Source: Fodinicola feengrottensis (GTDB lineage: Bacteria > Actinomycetota > Actinomycetes > Mycobacteriales > HKI-0501). From it: a stretch of 64,000 bases of DNA. The stretch lies in NCBI RefSeq assembly GCF_010993775.1, contig NZ_WOTO01000005.1:184022-248021 (forward strand), read 5' to 3'. The notes below the pieces were generated by a model that ran no database searches, was not told the DNA's origin, and was given only the letters and a program-made list of their open reading frames with translations. Every line of letters begins with the position of its first letter. The stretch's first letter is position 1. Positions 46,172 to 55,950 of the stretch are shown piece after piece. Both the position numbers and the translations under genes were made by a program.

Positions 46172-47497
46172 CCGGCCAAAAGCGGGTGTTGAGGCTCGCG
46201 CTTCTGGGCTGTGGCACGGTCGGCTCAGAAGTTATCCGGCTGTTGCACCGCAATGGTGACGAGCTGGCCGCGCGAGTGGGGGCGCGGCTGGAAATCGCTG
46301 GCATCGCGGTCCGGCGACTCACCGTCGACCGCTCGGATCTGCCGGTGCCGGCCGAGCTTTTTCACCGACGACCCGATGTCGTTGATCGAGCGCGACGATG
46401 TCGACGTGGTGATCGAGGTCGTCGGCGGCCTCGAGCCGGCTCGTGACTGGCTGCTCGCCGCGCTGAAATCCGGAAAGTCCGTGGTGACCGCCAACAAGGC
46501 CCTGCTGGCCGAGGACGGCGCTGCCCTGCAGGCCGCCGCGGCCGAGGGTGGCGCCGATCTTTATTACGAGGCCAGCGTGGCCGGCGGCATCCCGTTGCTC
46601 GGTCCGCTGCGCGAATCGCTGCACGGCGACCGGATCACCAGGGTGATGGGAATCGTCAACGGGACGACCAACTTCATCCTGTCCGCGATGGACTCGACCG
46701 GCGCCGGTTTTGGTGAGGCGCTTGAGGAAGCGACCGCGCTCGGCTATGCGGAGGCCGATCCGACCGCTGATGTCGAGGGCTATGACGCGGCCGCCAAAGC
46801 CGCCATTCTGGCTTCTCTTGCCTTCCACACACCGGTCACCGCGGCGGACGTTTATCGTGAAGGCATAACGGAAATCACCGCCGCCGATGTGGCGAGCGCC
46901 CGTACGATCGGCTGCACCGTGAAGCTGCTGTGCATCGCTCAGCGCCAGGTGGACGCCGATGGCACCGAAAGTGTCGGCGTACGCGTACACCCCGCGATGA
47001 TTCCGCGCAGCCATCCACTCGCCGGCGTCACCGGCGCGTTCAACGCTGTTTTCGTTGAGGCGGATGCGGCCGGCGAGTTGATGTTCTACGGCCGCGGTGC
47101 CGGCGGTTCGCCGACCGCGAGCGCGGTGCTGGGTGACGTGGTGGCGGTCGCTCGGCACAAGCTCACCGGCGTGCGGTCCGCCAGCGACACATCGTACGCG
47201 CTGCTGCCGGTGCGCCCGATCGGCGAGGCGATCACCCGCTATCACCTGAGCCTGGAAGTCGCCGACCGAGCCGGCGTGCTGGCCGCGGTCGCCTCGGAAT
47301 TCGCCACCAGCGGGGTGTCTATCCGTACGGTCAAACAAGAAGGGCACGGGGACGACGCCACTCTCGTGGTGGTCACCCACGCGGCCCCAGATGCCGCGCT
47401 GTCGTCCACAGTGGACAGGTTGCGCCGGCTCGACTCGGTGCGAAAAGTGCTCTCGGTGATGAGGGTTGAGGGGGGGAAACGTGAGGGACGGCGCTGA
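46168..47497 (+). CDS. hom: Homoserine dehydrogenase, one apparent frameshift
   Basis: The protein is about 442 residues: an N-terminal NAD(P) Rossmann domain ([19 protein letters not shown]), a catalytic domain ([68 protein letters not shown]) and a C-terminal ACT domain ([19 protein letters not shown]) for threonine feedback. It reduces aspartate semialdehyde to homoserine. A surplus T in the run at 46358-46362 shifts the frame between PAELF and TDDPMSL; removing it gives exactly 443 codons. Start ATG 46168 overlaps the lysA stop. Its end overlaps thrC by 17 bases. Confidence 0.92.
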
Positions 47498-48564
47498 TCT
47501 TTCCAGGGTCCGCTGGCGCGGGCTCATCGACGAATACGCGGACCGACTGCCCGTCACCGACGCGACCCCCCGCATCACGTTGCTGGAGGGCGGCACCCCG
47601 CTGCTTCCCGCGCCAGTATTGTCAGAAATGACTGGCTGCGATGTCTTTCTCAAGGTTGAGGGCGCGAATCCCACCGGTTCCTTCAAGGACCGCGGCATGA
47701 CGATGGCGATCTCCAAGGCCGTCGAACAAGGCGCCAAGGCCGTTATCTGTGCCTCCACCGGAAACACTTCCGCCTCAGCAGCCGCCTACGCGGCACGTGC
47801 CGGCATTGTCTGCGCCGTTCTGGTGCCTCGCGGGAAAATCGCGATGGGCAAGCTGGCGCAGGCATTGGTGCACGGGGCACGGCTGCTGCAGGTCGACGGC
47901 AACTTCGACGACTGCCTGGCGCTGGCTTCCAAACTGGCCATCGAATATCCGGTCAGCCTGGTCAACTCGGTGAACGAGTTCCGTATCCAGGGCCAGAAAA
48001 CCGCCTCCTTCGAGATCATCGACGTGCTCGGTGACGCCCCCGACGTGCACTGCCTGCCGGTCGGCAATGCCGGCAACATCACCGCGTACTGGCGTGGATA
48101 TGTCGAATACGCGGACGACAAGATCTCCACCCACCGGCCAGTCATGCGCGGCTTCCAAGCCGCCGGTGCCGCCCCGATCGTCCTCGGTCACGTCGTGGAA
48201 CACCCCGACGACGATCGCCACCGCCATCCGGATCGGAAATCCCGCCTCCTGGACCAAGGCGTTGGCCGCTCGGGACGAGTCCGGCGGGGCCATCGAATCG
48301 GTGACTGACCGGCAGATTTTGGCCGCGTACAAACTGTTGGCCCGACGAGAGGCCGTTTTCGTGGAGCCCGCCAGTGCGTCCAGCGTCGCTGGGCTGTTGG
48401 CCGCGCGCGAAGCCGGCACTCTCGAGGCTGGTCTGCGGGTTGTGTGCACGGTGACGGGGAATGGCCTGAAGGATCCTGACTGGGCCATCGATGGCGCCCC
48501 CAAGCCGATCACCATCGCCACCGATCCGCAGGCCGCCGCGAAGGCCCTGCAACTCGTCGACTGA
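47481..48564 (+). CDS. thrC: Threonine synthase, one apparent frameshift
   Basis: This PLP enzyme of about 360 residues has the PLP-Lys motif [18 protein letters not shown], phosphate-binding [18 protein letters not shown], and later [19 protein letters not shown] and [20 protein letters not shown]. It converts O-phosphohomoserine to threonine. A surplus C in a run at 48203-48206 splits the frame; past it, [13 protein letters not shown] continues. The GTG at 47481 sits inside the 3' end of hom, with a G-rich ribosome site. In many relatives thrB follows directly, but here a 6-kb block on the other strand intervenes before thrB. Confidence 0.92.
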
Positions 48565-48621
48565 TTTTAGGGCGATCCGCCCCCACAACGTCACCCTCGC
48601 TGTGGTGAGGGCTGGGTTTTC

Positions 48622-48682
48622 GTCGAGTGCGGGACTTTGTCCCGCACTCGACGTCGAGTGTGGGGTTTTGTCCCGCACTCGA
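48622..48682. repeat. Tandem pair of REP-like palindromic hairpins
   Basis: The first unit (48622-48652) has perfect 14-base arms, GTCGAGTGCGGGAC and its complement, with a TTT loop. The second (48653-48682) is a slightly diverged tandem copy with a TTTTG loop. A further fragment, GCGGGACAAAG, lies near 48722-48732. They lie between convergent genes and may also terminate both transcripts. Confidence 0.75.
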
Positions 48683-48764
48683 TGAGGGACCTGTTGCCGG
48701 CGAGACTGGTGGGACTACTGATGCGGGACAAAGCAGAACCGCAACAGACGGGGAAGCTACCCGA

Positions 48765-50672
48765 TCAAACCGGTGACGAAGGACCGGGCGGAGCCGGGGA
48801 CGCCCCAGCCGGTCTTGTGTTGTCGAAGCCGTCCGTCGCATGCAGCGTCTGGTTCAGCAGTGATTCGGCGTTGAATGCCTCAGCTGCGCGGGGGCCTTCG
48901 AAGGAGACCTGCTCGGTGCCGTATTTCACTGGTCCGGCCTTGATATCGGTCAAGCCGGCGTGGGATTTGGCGTAGATCAAGGGGTTCAGGAAGCCGAGGC
49001 GGGTGCCCTTGTTGGATTCCAGCGCAAGCGCGACCATGCCGGCGGTGTACGGGGAGGCGAGGCTGGTGCCGCCGTTTTCCTGCATTTCGAAGTTGCCGGA
49101 CTGGTCGAAGTCGTCGTGAGTGCCGATGCGGTAGCCGGCGTACCAGTCGGCGATGTTGGCGAGGTCGGGGTAGACGCGGTGCGGGGTGGCACCGGCGAGG
49201 GCGGCCGGGACGCGGCCCTTTTGGTAGAACGGCTGGGCAAAGGTCTTGCTGGTGCCGCCACCGCCGGCGGAGCGGCCAGAGGACCAGGGGCTCCACTTGT
49301 CGTTGGTCTCGTCGCTTTCGGCGGTGGTCCAGCCCTGTTCGAAGCCGACCGCGGAGCCGCTGGCGTTGGTCAGCCCGAGTGACGTGCCGCCGACCGCGGT
49401 GGCCAGCGGGTCGGACGCAGGGTAGTCGTTCAGGGTGCCGTTTTTTTTCGGGGCGTTGCCGTTGCTGTTGTCGCCGGCGTCGCCGGAGGAGAACAGGATG
49501 GAGACGCCTTGGGGCGGCGGCCTGCATGAAGACGTTTTCGTACGCGGTGGAGCTGGCGGGGTCCACATCGGACACCACACCTCACCCCACGAGTTGGTGA
49601 TGATGTCGACCTTGTTGGCGTCCAGGAACTGGTGGAACATCGAGATCAACGCGTCGTCCTGTGGGGCGGAAGCGTTGCCGTAGACGATGTTCGCGTTTGG
49701 TGCGGCGCCGTGGATCGCTTGTACGTCCAGATCCTGCTCGCCGTCCGGGCCGGTGCACTGCGGGCCGTCTTTTGGCTGCAGGGAAGTGTATTGGCCGGCT
49801 TTGAGGCCGGGCCAGTGAATGCTCGCCCAGCGGTTGGTGTCCGCCTCGGTCATCAGGTCGTTGCACCACAGGCCGATGCCCACGGTGATGCCCTTTCCGG
49901 TCAGCCCGGTGCTGGTGATGCCCCGTGCGGTGGCGAGTTGTTGAGGCGTGTAGCCACAGTTCGCGCCCGGAAGGCGAGCGCCAAAGGGCGCCGGGGCGGC
50001 GTCCCATTCGGCCGAGACGGTGTGCTGACCATAGAAATTCGAGCAGCCGTCATCGGTTCCGGCGGAACGAGCGGCGGTGGCTGTCGGTGTCGGTTTCCGG
50101 TTGGTGGTCTGGATCTGGTGCGAGGTGTCCAGCCCGACCACGCCCTGAATGGCACCGCCGAGGTCGGCCGGTACGCTCAGGCCGCCGCTCGGCGCGGTCA
50201 CGGTCCGACCGCTCTTGCTGTACTTGTCCAGTGGGGCACCAAAAGCCTGGTGGATCTGCGCCGCGGACCCGGACACCGCGATATATGTACGGTCAGTGGA
50301 GGAATAGCGGACCTGCAGGCCCTGCGACGACAACCAGTTGCTTACTTTACGTTGAGTGTCTGCTGTCGGAGCGTACGCGTCGGCAAACTGTTGCGGGGTA
50401 AGGAACTTCCGGAAGTTCGAGCTGCCCGGAGTGGAGACTTGCTGGACATACTGCTGGAGACCAGCGGAATCCCGGAGGCTCACGTTGACGCCGAAGGTCA
50501 CCGGTGTGCTGTCCGGCACCGCACCAGCGGTTTTCGCCTGCGTGGTCCAGTTGCTGGCACCGGCGATGCCGACCCGTGCGGGCGCGGCCGAGGCCGCGGT
50601 GCCGGCCGCTGGCACCACCGCGAGGGCCATCGCCCCTATCACGCTAACCCGGAAAATGGCGCGCTTATTCAC
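48765..50672 (-). CDS. Secreted S53-family (sedolisin) peptidase with pro-domain
   Basis: This 635-residue protein is a pro-kumamolisin-type serine-carboxyl peptidase. It has a Sec signal (NKRAIFRVSVIGAMALAVVPAAGTAASAAP), an activation pro-domain (PVTFGVNVSLRDSAGLQQYVQQVSTPGSSNFRKFLTPQQFADAY), and a catalytic domain with the Glu and Asp of GPDGEQDLDVQAI, the oxyanion Asp in LFSSGDAGD and nucleophile Ser in GTSLASP. The GTG start has AGGAG six bases upstream. Compensating indels near 49515 and 49585 leave about 20 codons out of frame; the other frame reads SDVDPASSTAYENVFMQ there. It likely digests protein outside the cell, best at low pH. Confidence 0.88.
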   Translation of the reverse strand: MNKRAIFRVSVIGAMALAVVPAAGTAASAAPARVGIAGASNWTTQAKTAGAVPDSTPVTFGVNVSLRDSAGLQQYVQQVSTPGSSNFRKFLTPQQFADAYAPTADTQRKVSNWLSSQGLQVRYSSTDRTYIAVSGSAAQIHQAFGAPLDKYSKSGRTVTAPSGGLSVPADLGGAIQGVVGLDTSHQIQTTNRKPTPTATAARSAGTDDGCSNFYGQHTVSAEWDAAPAPFGARLPGANCGYTPQQLATARGITSTGLTGKGITVGIGLWCNDLMTEADTNRWASIHWPGLKAGQYTSLQPKDGPQCTGPDGEQDLDVQAIHGAAPNANIVYGNASAPQDDALISMFHQFLDANKVDIITNSWGEVWCPMWTPPAPPRTKTSSCRPPPQGVSILFSSGDAGDNSNGNAPKKNGTLNDYPASDPLATAVGGTSLGLTNASGSAVGFEQGWTTAESDETNDKWSPWSSGRSAGGGGTSKTFAQPFYQKGRVPAALAGATPHRVYPDLANIADWYAGYRIGTHDDFDQSGNFEMQENGGTSLASPYTAGMVALALESNKGTRLGFLNPLIYAKSHAGLTDIKAGPVKYGTEQVSFEGPRAAEAFNAESLLNQTLHATDGFDNTRPAGASPAPPGPSSPV

Positions 50673-50874
50673 ATGCGTCTCCTGTCGATCGAAGGAACAG
50701 CTCAACCAGGCCGAAAAACGACACAGGGCAGCGGCGCGTGAACGCGCGACAAAGATGCTGGTGAGCCGGAGGTGCAAGATCGACAGTAGGCGGGCGCGGG
50801 TCAAGGGGACCTGAAGGCGAAATTAAGTCGTTGCCCCGATGCCTTAAATTTCCAGTTTTCCTACGTCATGTCGG

Positions 50875-51383
50875 TCAGGAGACCTTTGCCAACCACGGTT
50901 TGTACGCGGTGGCGAACGGTTCGGCGCCAGACCGAACGATTTCGGCCAACTCGTCGGCAGCTTTACGTGCCGAAGCGATCACTTCGGGTGAATATCCGTA
51001 TGTCACCTGGTGAATTTCGAACTCGTCCTCGTCCAGAATCTCGACGACCCCGTCCCAGCGCCGGACCACGTCCAAATCCAGGTCGACCATCGTGACCTGG
51101 TTGTCCGTACGCACCGGGACAGTGCAGATGTCGCAGTAGACCTCGAGGTATGTCTCCTGCGGTCCGTTGAACACGACCGTCCACCAGTGCGGCTCGGCCG
51201 GAATCAGGATGACGTGCGCTGCGGGAGCGTGATGGGCGGCTCGTCGCCGCGCTGGATGACGCTGCCGCTGGAGGCGCCGATCCACAGACCGTGCTGGTCC
51301 TCGCCCAGCAGTTCGAGAGTCTCGTGCCAGTGCCGAGAGCCGTCGTACTTGGTGAAAACCATCCGGAAGTCAGTCACTCTCAC
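50875..51383 (-). CDS. DUF402-domain protein, one apparent frameshift
   Basis: This small protein of about 169 residues matches DUF402 (FomD-like) sequences. It begins RVTDFRMVFTKYDGSRHWHETLELLGEDQHGLWIGA, and the core VYCDICTVPVRTDNQVTMVDLDLDVVRRWDG holds the acidic metal-binding cluster of this family. LDEDEFEIHQVTYGYSPE and an acidic helical tail follow. Some relatives are nucleoside or nucleotide pyrophosphate hydrolases, but the activity here is not shown. The start is GTG 51383 or 51377. A missing base near 51222 splits LP from AAHVILIPAEPHWW. The M36 peptidase terminator lies just upstream. Confidence 0.72.
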
Positions 51384-51399
51384 GACCGTACAAGCAAAA

Positions 51400-51427
51400 G
51401 GCGGTGCCCTCCGAAGAGGACACCGCC
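51400..51427 (-). terminator. Terminator of the M36 peptidase gene
   Basis: Twelve-base arms (51400-51411 and 51416-51427) with one mismatch close on a CGAA tetraloop. In the minus direction they are followed by TTTTGCTTG, as expected of an intrinsic terminator. Confidence 0.78.
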
Positions 51428-51459
51428 CAGTGTTGCCAAAGATCCAGTGCGGCCAAAGA

Positions 51460-54418
51460 TCAGCCGGCGGCGCCGTAAACCGCTACCTCACTGGAATCCA
51501 GGAAGGAGCAGCCGCTCAGCCCGGGGTTCGCCGCGCATGCGGTCGCGTAGACGCCTGGGACCTGCGGGTTCACCATCGTGAAGCGGACGTACGACACGTT
51601 CTGTGTGCCGGCGGTCAACGTCACCTTGTTGAGGCGGCCGCGATCGCCGGTGGCGAAGGAACCGGCCGCGGCCGGCACCCACACCTGCCCGTCGGTCGAG
51701 GTCTCGATCGTGTAGTCCTTGGTCGCCGCGGTCGGGTCGTCGCCGCAGGTGTTGCTCGGGTCGATCGACAACTCGGTGATCGACACCGGTTTGGGCAGCT
51801 TGATAACGATGTTCTTGGCCGCCGTCGGCACGCCGGCGACCGGGTTCGTCTCGCTGCCCCAGCCGGTGCTCAACGACTGGTCGATGTCGCCGGGCGGGCC
51901 ACAGCCGAAGCTGCTGTAGTCGACACCGGTGAAGCTGTTGATCGCGGCCCCACCGGAGGCAGCCGCCCAGTCCCGGCGAATCTGCCAGTTGACGGTGATC
52001 GCGTGTGATGGCACCGAAACTCCGGTCTTGACCTGTCGGTCGTAGCCAGCGCCACCAGCGATGAGCGCCGGGTACGTACCGGCGTAGATGCCACTGATCG
52101 TGTATTTGCCGTTGGCGTCGGTCACGGCCTGGTAGTCACGGGGGGGGAAACCGGAGTTGTGGCCGCCGAAGCCGACCAGGACGCCGGGAGCGCCGTGGCC
52201 ACTGTCCACGTCGTTCGCGGTGCCGCTGACGGAGCCGGTCGGGGTGCCCGGCGCCGGCGGCAACGAGAAGTCCTCGACCGGGTGGGTGTCGCCGGCGTCG
52301 GTGACGCTGGCGAACCAACCCATGCCGCGGTGCGCGAAGACCTGCCAGATCTTGCTGTTCAGCTTGCCGCCGTTGACGACGGTGTCGGCTTGCAGGATGG
52401 AGTTACGCATGTCGAGGTACGACGGCTCCATCGGGGACAGCTCCATCCCCCGGGTGACCAGCGTCTCGGCCATCTTCGAGCCGATCGCGGCCCGCAGGTC
52501 CCAGAGCGTCTCGCCCCAGATCTCGCCGTCCGCGTGCACCTCGGCGGTGCCGCGCTTGCTGATCAGGCCGAAGTCGCCGAAGGTGTAGCCGCCGGGACCG
52601 GCGCCGAAGGCGCTGCCGGGGCAGGCCGGCGAGGTGGATCCCACCGGGCAGTCCAGCGGCTGCGTACGGATGCCGTCCTTGCCGGCGCCGACGTACTGGC
52701 CGACCCGGACCTCGCCGGGAGCGGCGGTGTCCTTGACCAACTTGTCGTTGACCAGGTAATCCATCGCGTACCAGTCGCTCCAGGCCTCACCCATCGAGCC
52801 GCCCTCCTGGGCGCCGATGTGGGACAGGCCGTTGGCGTCCACGACCAGCCGGTGCGACAGGCCGTGGGTGTATTCGTGGTAGACGATGTCCGACTCGTTG
52901 CCACCGAAGGACGCCAGCCACGGGTCGTTCGGGTTGCCCGGCTGGCGGAACAGGTACATCTGCATGGTCGGCTTCTGGCCGTCCGGCGGCGTACCGAAGT
53001 TCGCGTTGTTGATGTGCGCGCCGTCCGGCAGGCTGCCGCTCGCGGCGGTGGCCGCGCCGTCGAAGACCTGCGCCTGTACGGCGTCGTCGTCAACTGCCTC
53101 GAAGTTGCCAGCCGCCCGGGTGAAGCCGATCGGGGCGGCTTCCAGGTGGTCGTGGTATTTCCCGAGGAAGTACATGACCTGCGCGGCGCCCTGTGACACG
53201 TTCGTACGCCACGAGTTCGGCACCGACGGGTCCCACGTGCACGGGAAGGCCGCAGAGCACGGCTGACCAGCCACATTGAAGGTTTTCAGCGGGAACTGGA
53301 ACTTCCCTGGCGCGCTCGGCGCGATTTCCTCGTTCGGGTTCGCGATGTTGTCGTCGTTGATGTCCGCGTACACGTGACCGACGTTGCCGGCCAGCTTCGG
53401 CGAGCCGTTGGGCAGCCAGCTCTGCTTGTACGTGTGCGTGGTGGCCTTGCCGCCGGCCGGCGCGCCCGGGTAGTTGTCGAACGTGTCGGCGCTGTCGTTG
53501 TCGGTCAGGCTCTGCCGATAAAGAACGGCACCGGTCTGCGCGTCGACGACGTGTACGAACATCCGGCCGGACGCGGTGGTGACGACCGTCTGCCAGCCCC
53601 GCCTGGGACCGGACGCGGTCTGGAAGACCACCTGGCTGACCTGGTCACCATTGCTGTATTTGGTGACTTGCGCGGCCCCGGTCGGGGCGGCCGCGGTGGC
53701 CTTGAGCGGAGCGGATTTCACGCTGCTCGCGGACAGCGAACGGGCCTTGTCGGCGGTCACCGAGGCGGCCGGTAGCGACGCGGTGGTGATCCCGGAGACG
53801 GGCGCACCGACGAGGTTGATCAGCTGGCCGTTCTTCGCCACGTTGGCCTGCAGGCCGTTGTCGAAGACCGGCACGCCGCCCACCGACTGCACGAAGCTGA
53901 GGTGGTGCGTACCGCTGATGTCGACGTAGTCGCGCCGCAGCGTCAGCGCGGACAGGTCCGCGGCGGTCAGACCGAAGACGTTCTGGTGCGCGGTCACGTA
54001 GTTCAGCGCGACCGTCTTCGCCGGCTGTTTGCTGGGCTGCGTGAGGAAACCGTCGAGCTTGGCGATTGAGCGCGGGGTGTTCGTCAACGGGTCTATCTGC
54101 ACGACGCCCTGCGGCCCGAGCTGCGAGCGAAGCGCTGGTACGCCGCTGGACGGCGTCGCGGCCTTGACGGCTGCTCGCTTCTGCAGCGCGGGCTGGGCCG
54201 CGGAAACCTGGCGGGAGTCGTAGAAGTCGTACTTCTCCTGGTCGGACGAGCCCTGACTGCTGGCCGGAGCCGGCTTTCGCGGCCGGCGCGGGCGCCGCCG
54301 CGACCGCGGCCGGGGTCATGCCGGCGGCGACCAGCGTCGCCGCGCTGACCGCTATCAGGCCGCGTTTGAGTCCGTGGCGGGGTCTGTGGGGCAGACCCCG
54401 AAACGGTGCTTCTGACAT
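51460..54418 (-). CDS. Secreted M36-family metallopeptidase (fungalysin type), one apparent frameshift
   Basis: The protein is about 986 residues. A Sec signal peptide (LKRGLIAVSAATLVAAGMTPAAVAAAP) is followed by an FTP/PepSY pro-region (VALNYVTAHQNVFGL, HHLSFVQSVGGVPVFDNGLQANV). The M36 catalytic domain has the zinc motif HEYTHGLSHR near residue 513, the distal Glu in GSMGEAWSDWYAMDYLV and the GEIWGETLWDLR segment. The C-terminal part carries a carboxypeptidase-regulatory-like beta domain (GVLVGFGGHNSG, GKYTISGIYAGTYPALI) and a discoidin-like domain. A break near 54262 lies just after the signal. It would digest protein outside the cell; its neighbour S53 peptidase suggests joint scavenging. 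Confidence 0.88.
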
Positions 54419-54613
54419 CGTGTCCCTTTCCTGTGCAGATATAGTTTTTTGCACCGGGTGCCTGCGGAAATTGGGTAAACAAACCCGCAGGAGCAGGCCA
54501 ATCATGATTGATCGGTAGCCTGCTCAGGAGCGGTTTGCCGGCATTGGGGAAGACCTCGCCGATGGGCCGCCTGCTGGATCGTTCTGGCCGAAGATCTTCC
54601 TGGGGGAGTGCGA

Positions 54614-55538
54614 ATGGGGCGTGCCTACCGGCCGTCGGGCGTACGCGTACGAGTGCCGGCCTCGAGTGCGAATCTGGGCCCGGGCTTTGACGCCCTGGGT
54701 CTCGCGCTGGGTTTGTACGACGACGTCGAGCTGAGCATCGTGTCGGACGGCTTGCTGGTCGAGGTGACTGGCGAGGGCGCCCGGGACGTGCCGACCGACG
54801 AGTCGCATCTGCTCGTACGCGCCGCCCGGGCCGCTTTCGACCGGCTCGGTGGCCAGCCAGCTGGCCTGCGGCTGAGCTGCACCAACAGGATCCCGCACGG
54901 GCGTGGGCTGGGGTCCTCGGCGGCCGCGATCGTGGCCGGCGTGGTGGCGGCCAGCGTCCTCGCCGACCCGGATGCGGGCCCGCGCGGCGCGCTGTCCGAC
55001 GACGAACTGCTGAGCCTGGCCACCGAGCTGGAGGGCCACCCCGACAACGTGGCCGCGTGCCTGCTCGGCGCCGGCACGATCGCGTGGATGGAAGGGCCGA
55101 AAGCGCAGGCCGTACGGTTTCACCCGGCGGCGGATCTCGTGCCGGTCGCCTTCGTCCCCACCCAGCCGCTGTCCACCGAGGTCGCGCGCGGATTGCTGCC
55201 CGCGCGGGTCCCGCACGCCGACGCGGCCGCGAACGCGGGTCGCGCGGCTTTGCTCGTACACGCTCTGACCACCGACCTGTCGGTGTTGCTCGCGGCCACC
55301 GAGGACCGCCTCCACCCAGGCCTATCGAGCTGCCGCGATGCCGGTGTCAGCGATGTTGGTCGAGAAGCTGCGAGCCGCCGACATTCCCGCTGTCATCAGC
55401 GGCGCGGGCGCGACCGTACTGGCGCTGACCAGCGGCGACGGTCCTTCGGTCGAGGTGCTGGCCGGGTACGCGCCGGCCGGAACAGCTGTCCTGCCACTGA
55501 CTGTTGACTACTGTGGAGCGGTGGCGCGGCCGTCCTGA
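54614..55538 (+). CDS. thrB: Homoserine kinase, one apparent frameshift
   Basis: This GHMP-family kinase of about 307 residues has the N-terminal VRVPASSANLGPGFDALGLALGLYD, the phosphate-binding IPHGRGLGSSAAAIVAGV, and HPDNVAACLLGAGTIAW. It phosphorylates homoserine for threonine synthase. The ATG at 54614 with GGAG five bases upstream is preferred over GTG 54608. A surplus C at 55315-55317 breaks the frame at LHQAYRAAAMP; the ending VISGAGATVLALTSG continues to 55538. It is the last threonine gene and precedes rho, as in other actinomycetes, but it is separated from thrC by about 6 kb. Confidence 0.9.
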
Positions 55539-55950
55539 AAGCGTTCTCACGGGCGCTGGGCGGCGCAAACGCGGCAAGGTGATTACGGACACGCCGGTGG
55601 GGTGTTGTTGCCGTCGTTGACCGGGCAGTCTACGCTCTGGAAGCAGTACAGCCGCCCTTTTGGCGCGTGAGCGCTACCGGGCCAGTGTCTTGAGGCCATT
55701 TTCTCGTTCCGGGGGTTCCTCCGCCGCAATACGTCGCTTCGATGACGTTTTGTGACCGGGTTCCCTGGGCGGGCTGAGGCACGGACACTTCTTTCGATCG
55801 CAGCGGTCCATATCGCCGGTGCGTTTCGGGGCTGTCCGCATTCCGTGAGTACGCGGGTCTCCGATGCTGGGGCGTGGGCCCTGGCGTCGGTCGCAGTGCA
55901 ACCGACGCCGGGTTCGTGTCCCGGGCGTCGTCGTAGGGAAGGAATCCCCA
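55539..55950 (+). other. Untranslated leader region upstream of rho
   Basis: The 412-base gap between thrB and rho holds no convincing gene. Its clearest structure is a perfect 9-base hairpin (GGCGTCGGT at 55883-55891, ACCGACGCC at 55901-55909) about 40 bases before the rho start. The rest is C-rich with few strong stems, a composition suited to Rho loading. Autoregulation of rho by its own leader is known in other bacteria; here it is inference. Confidence 0.45.
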
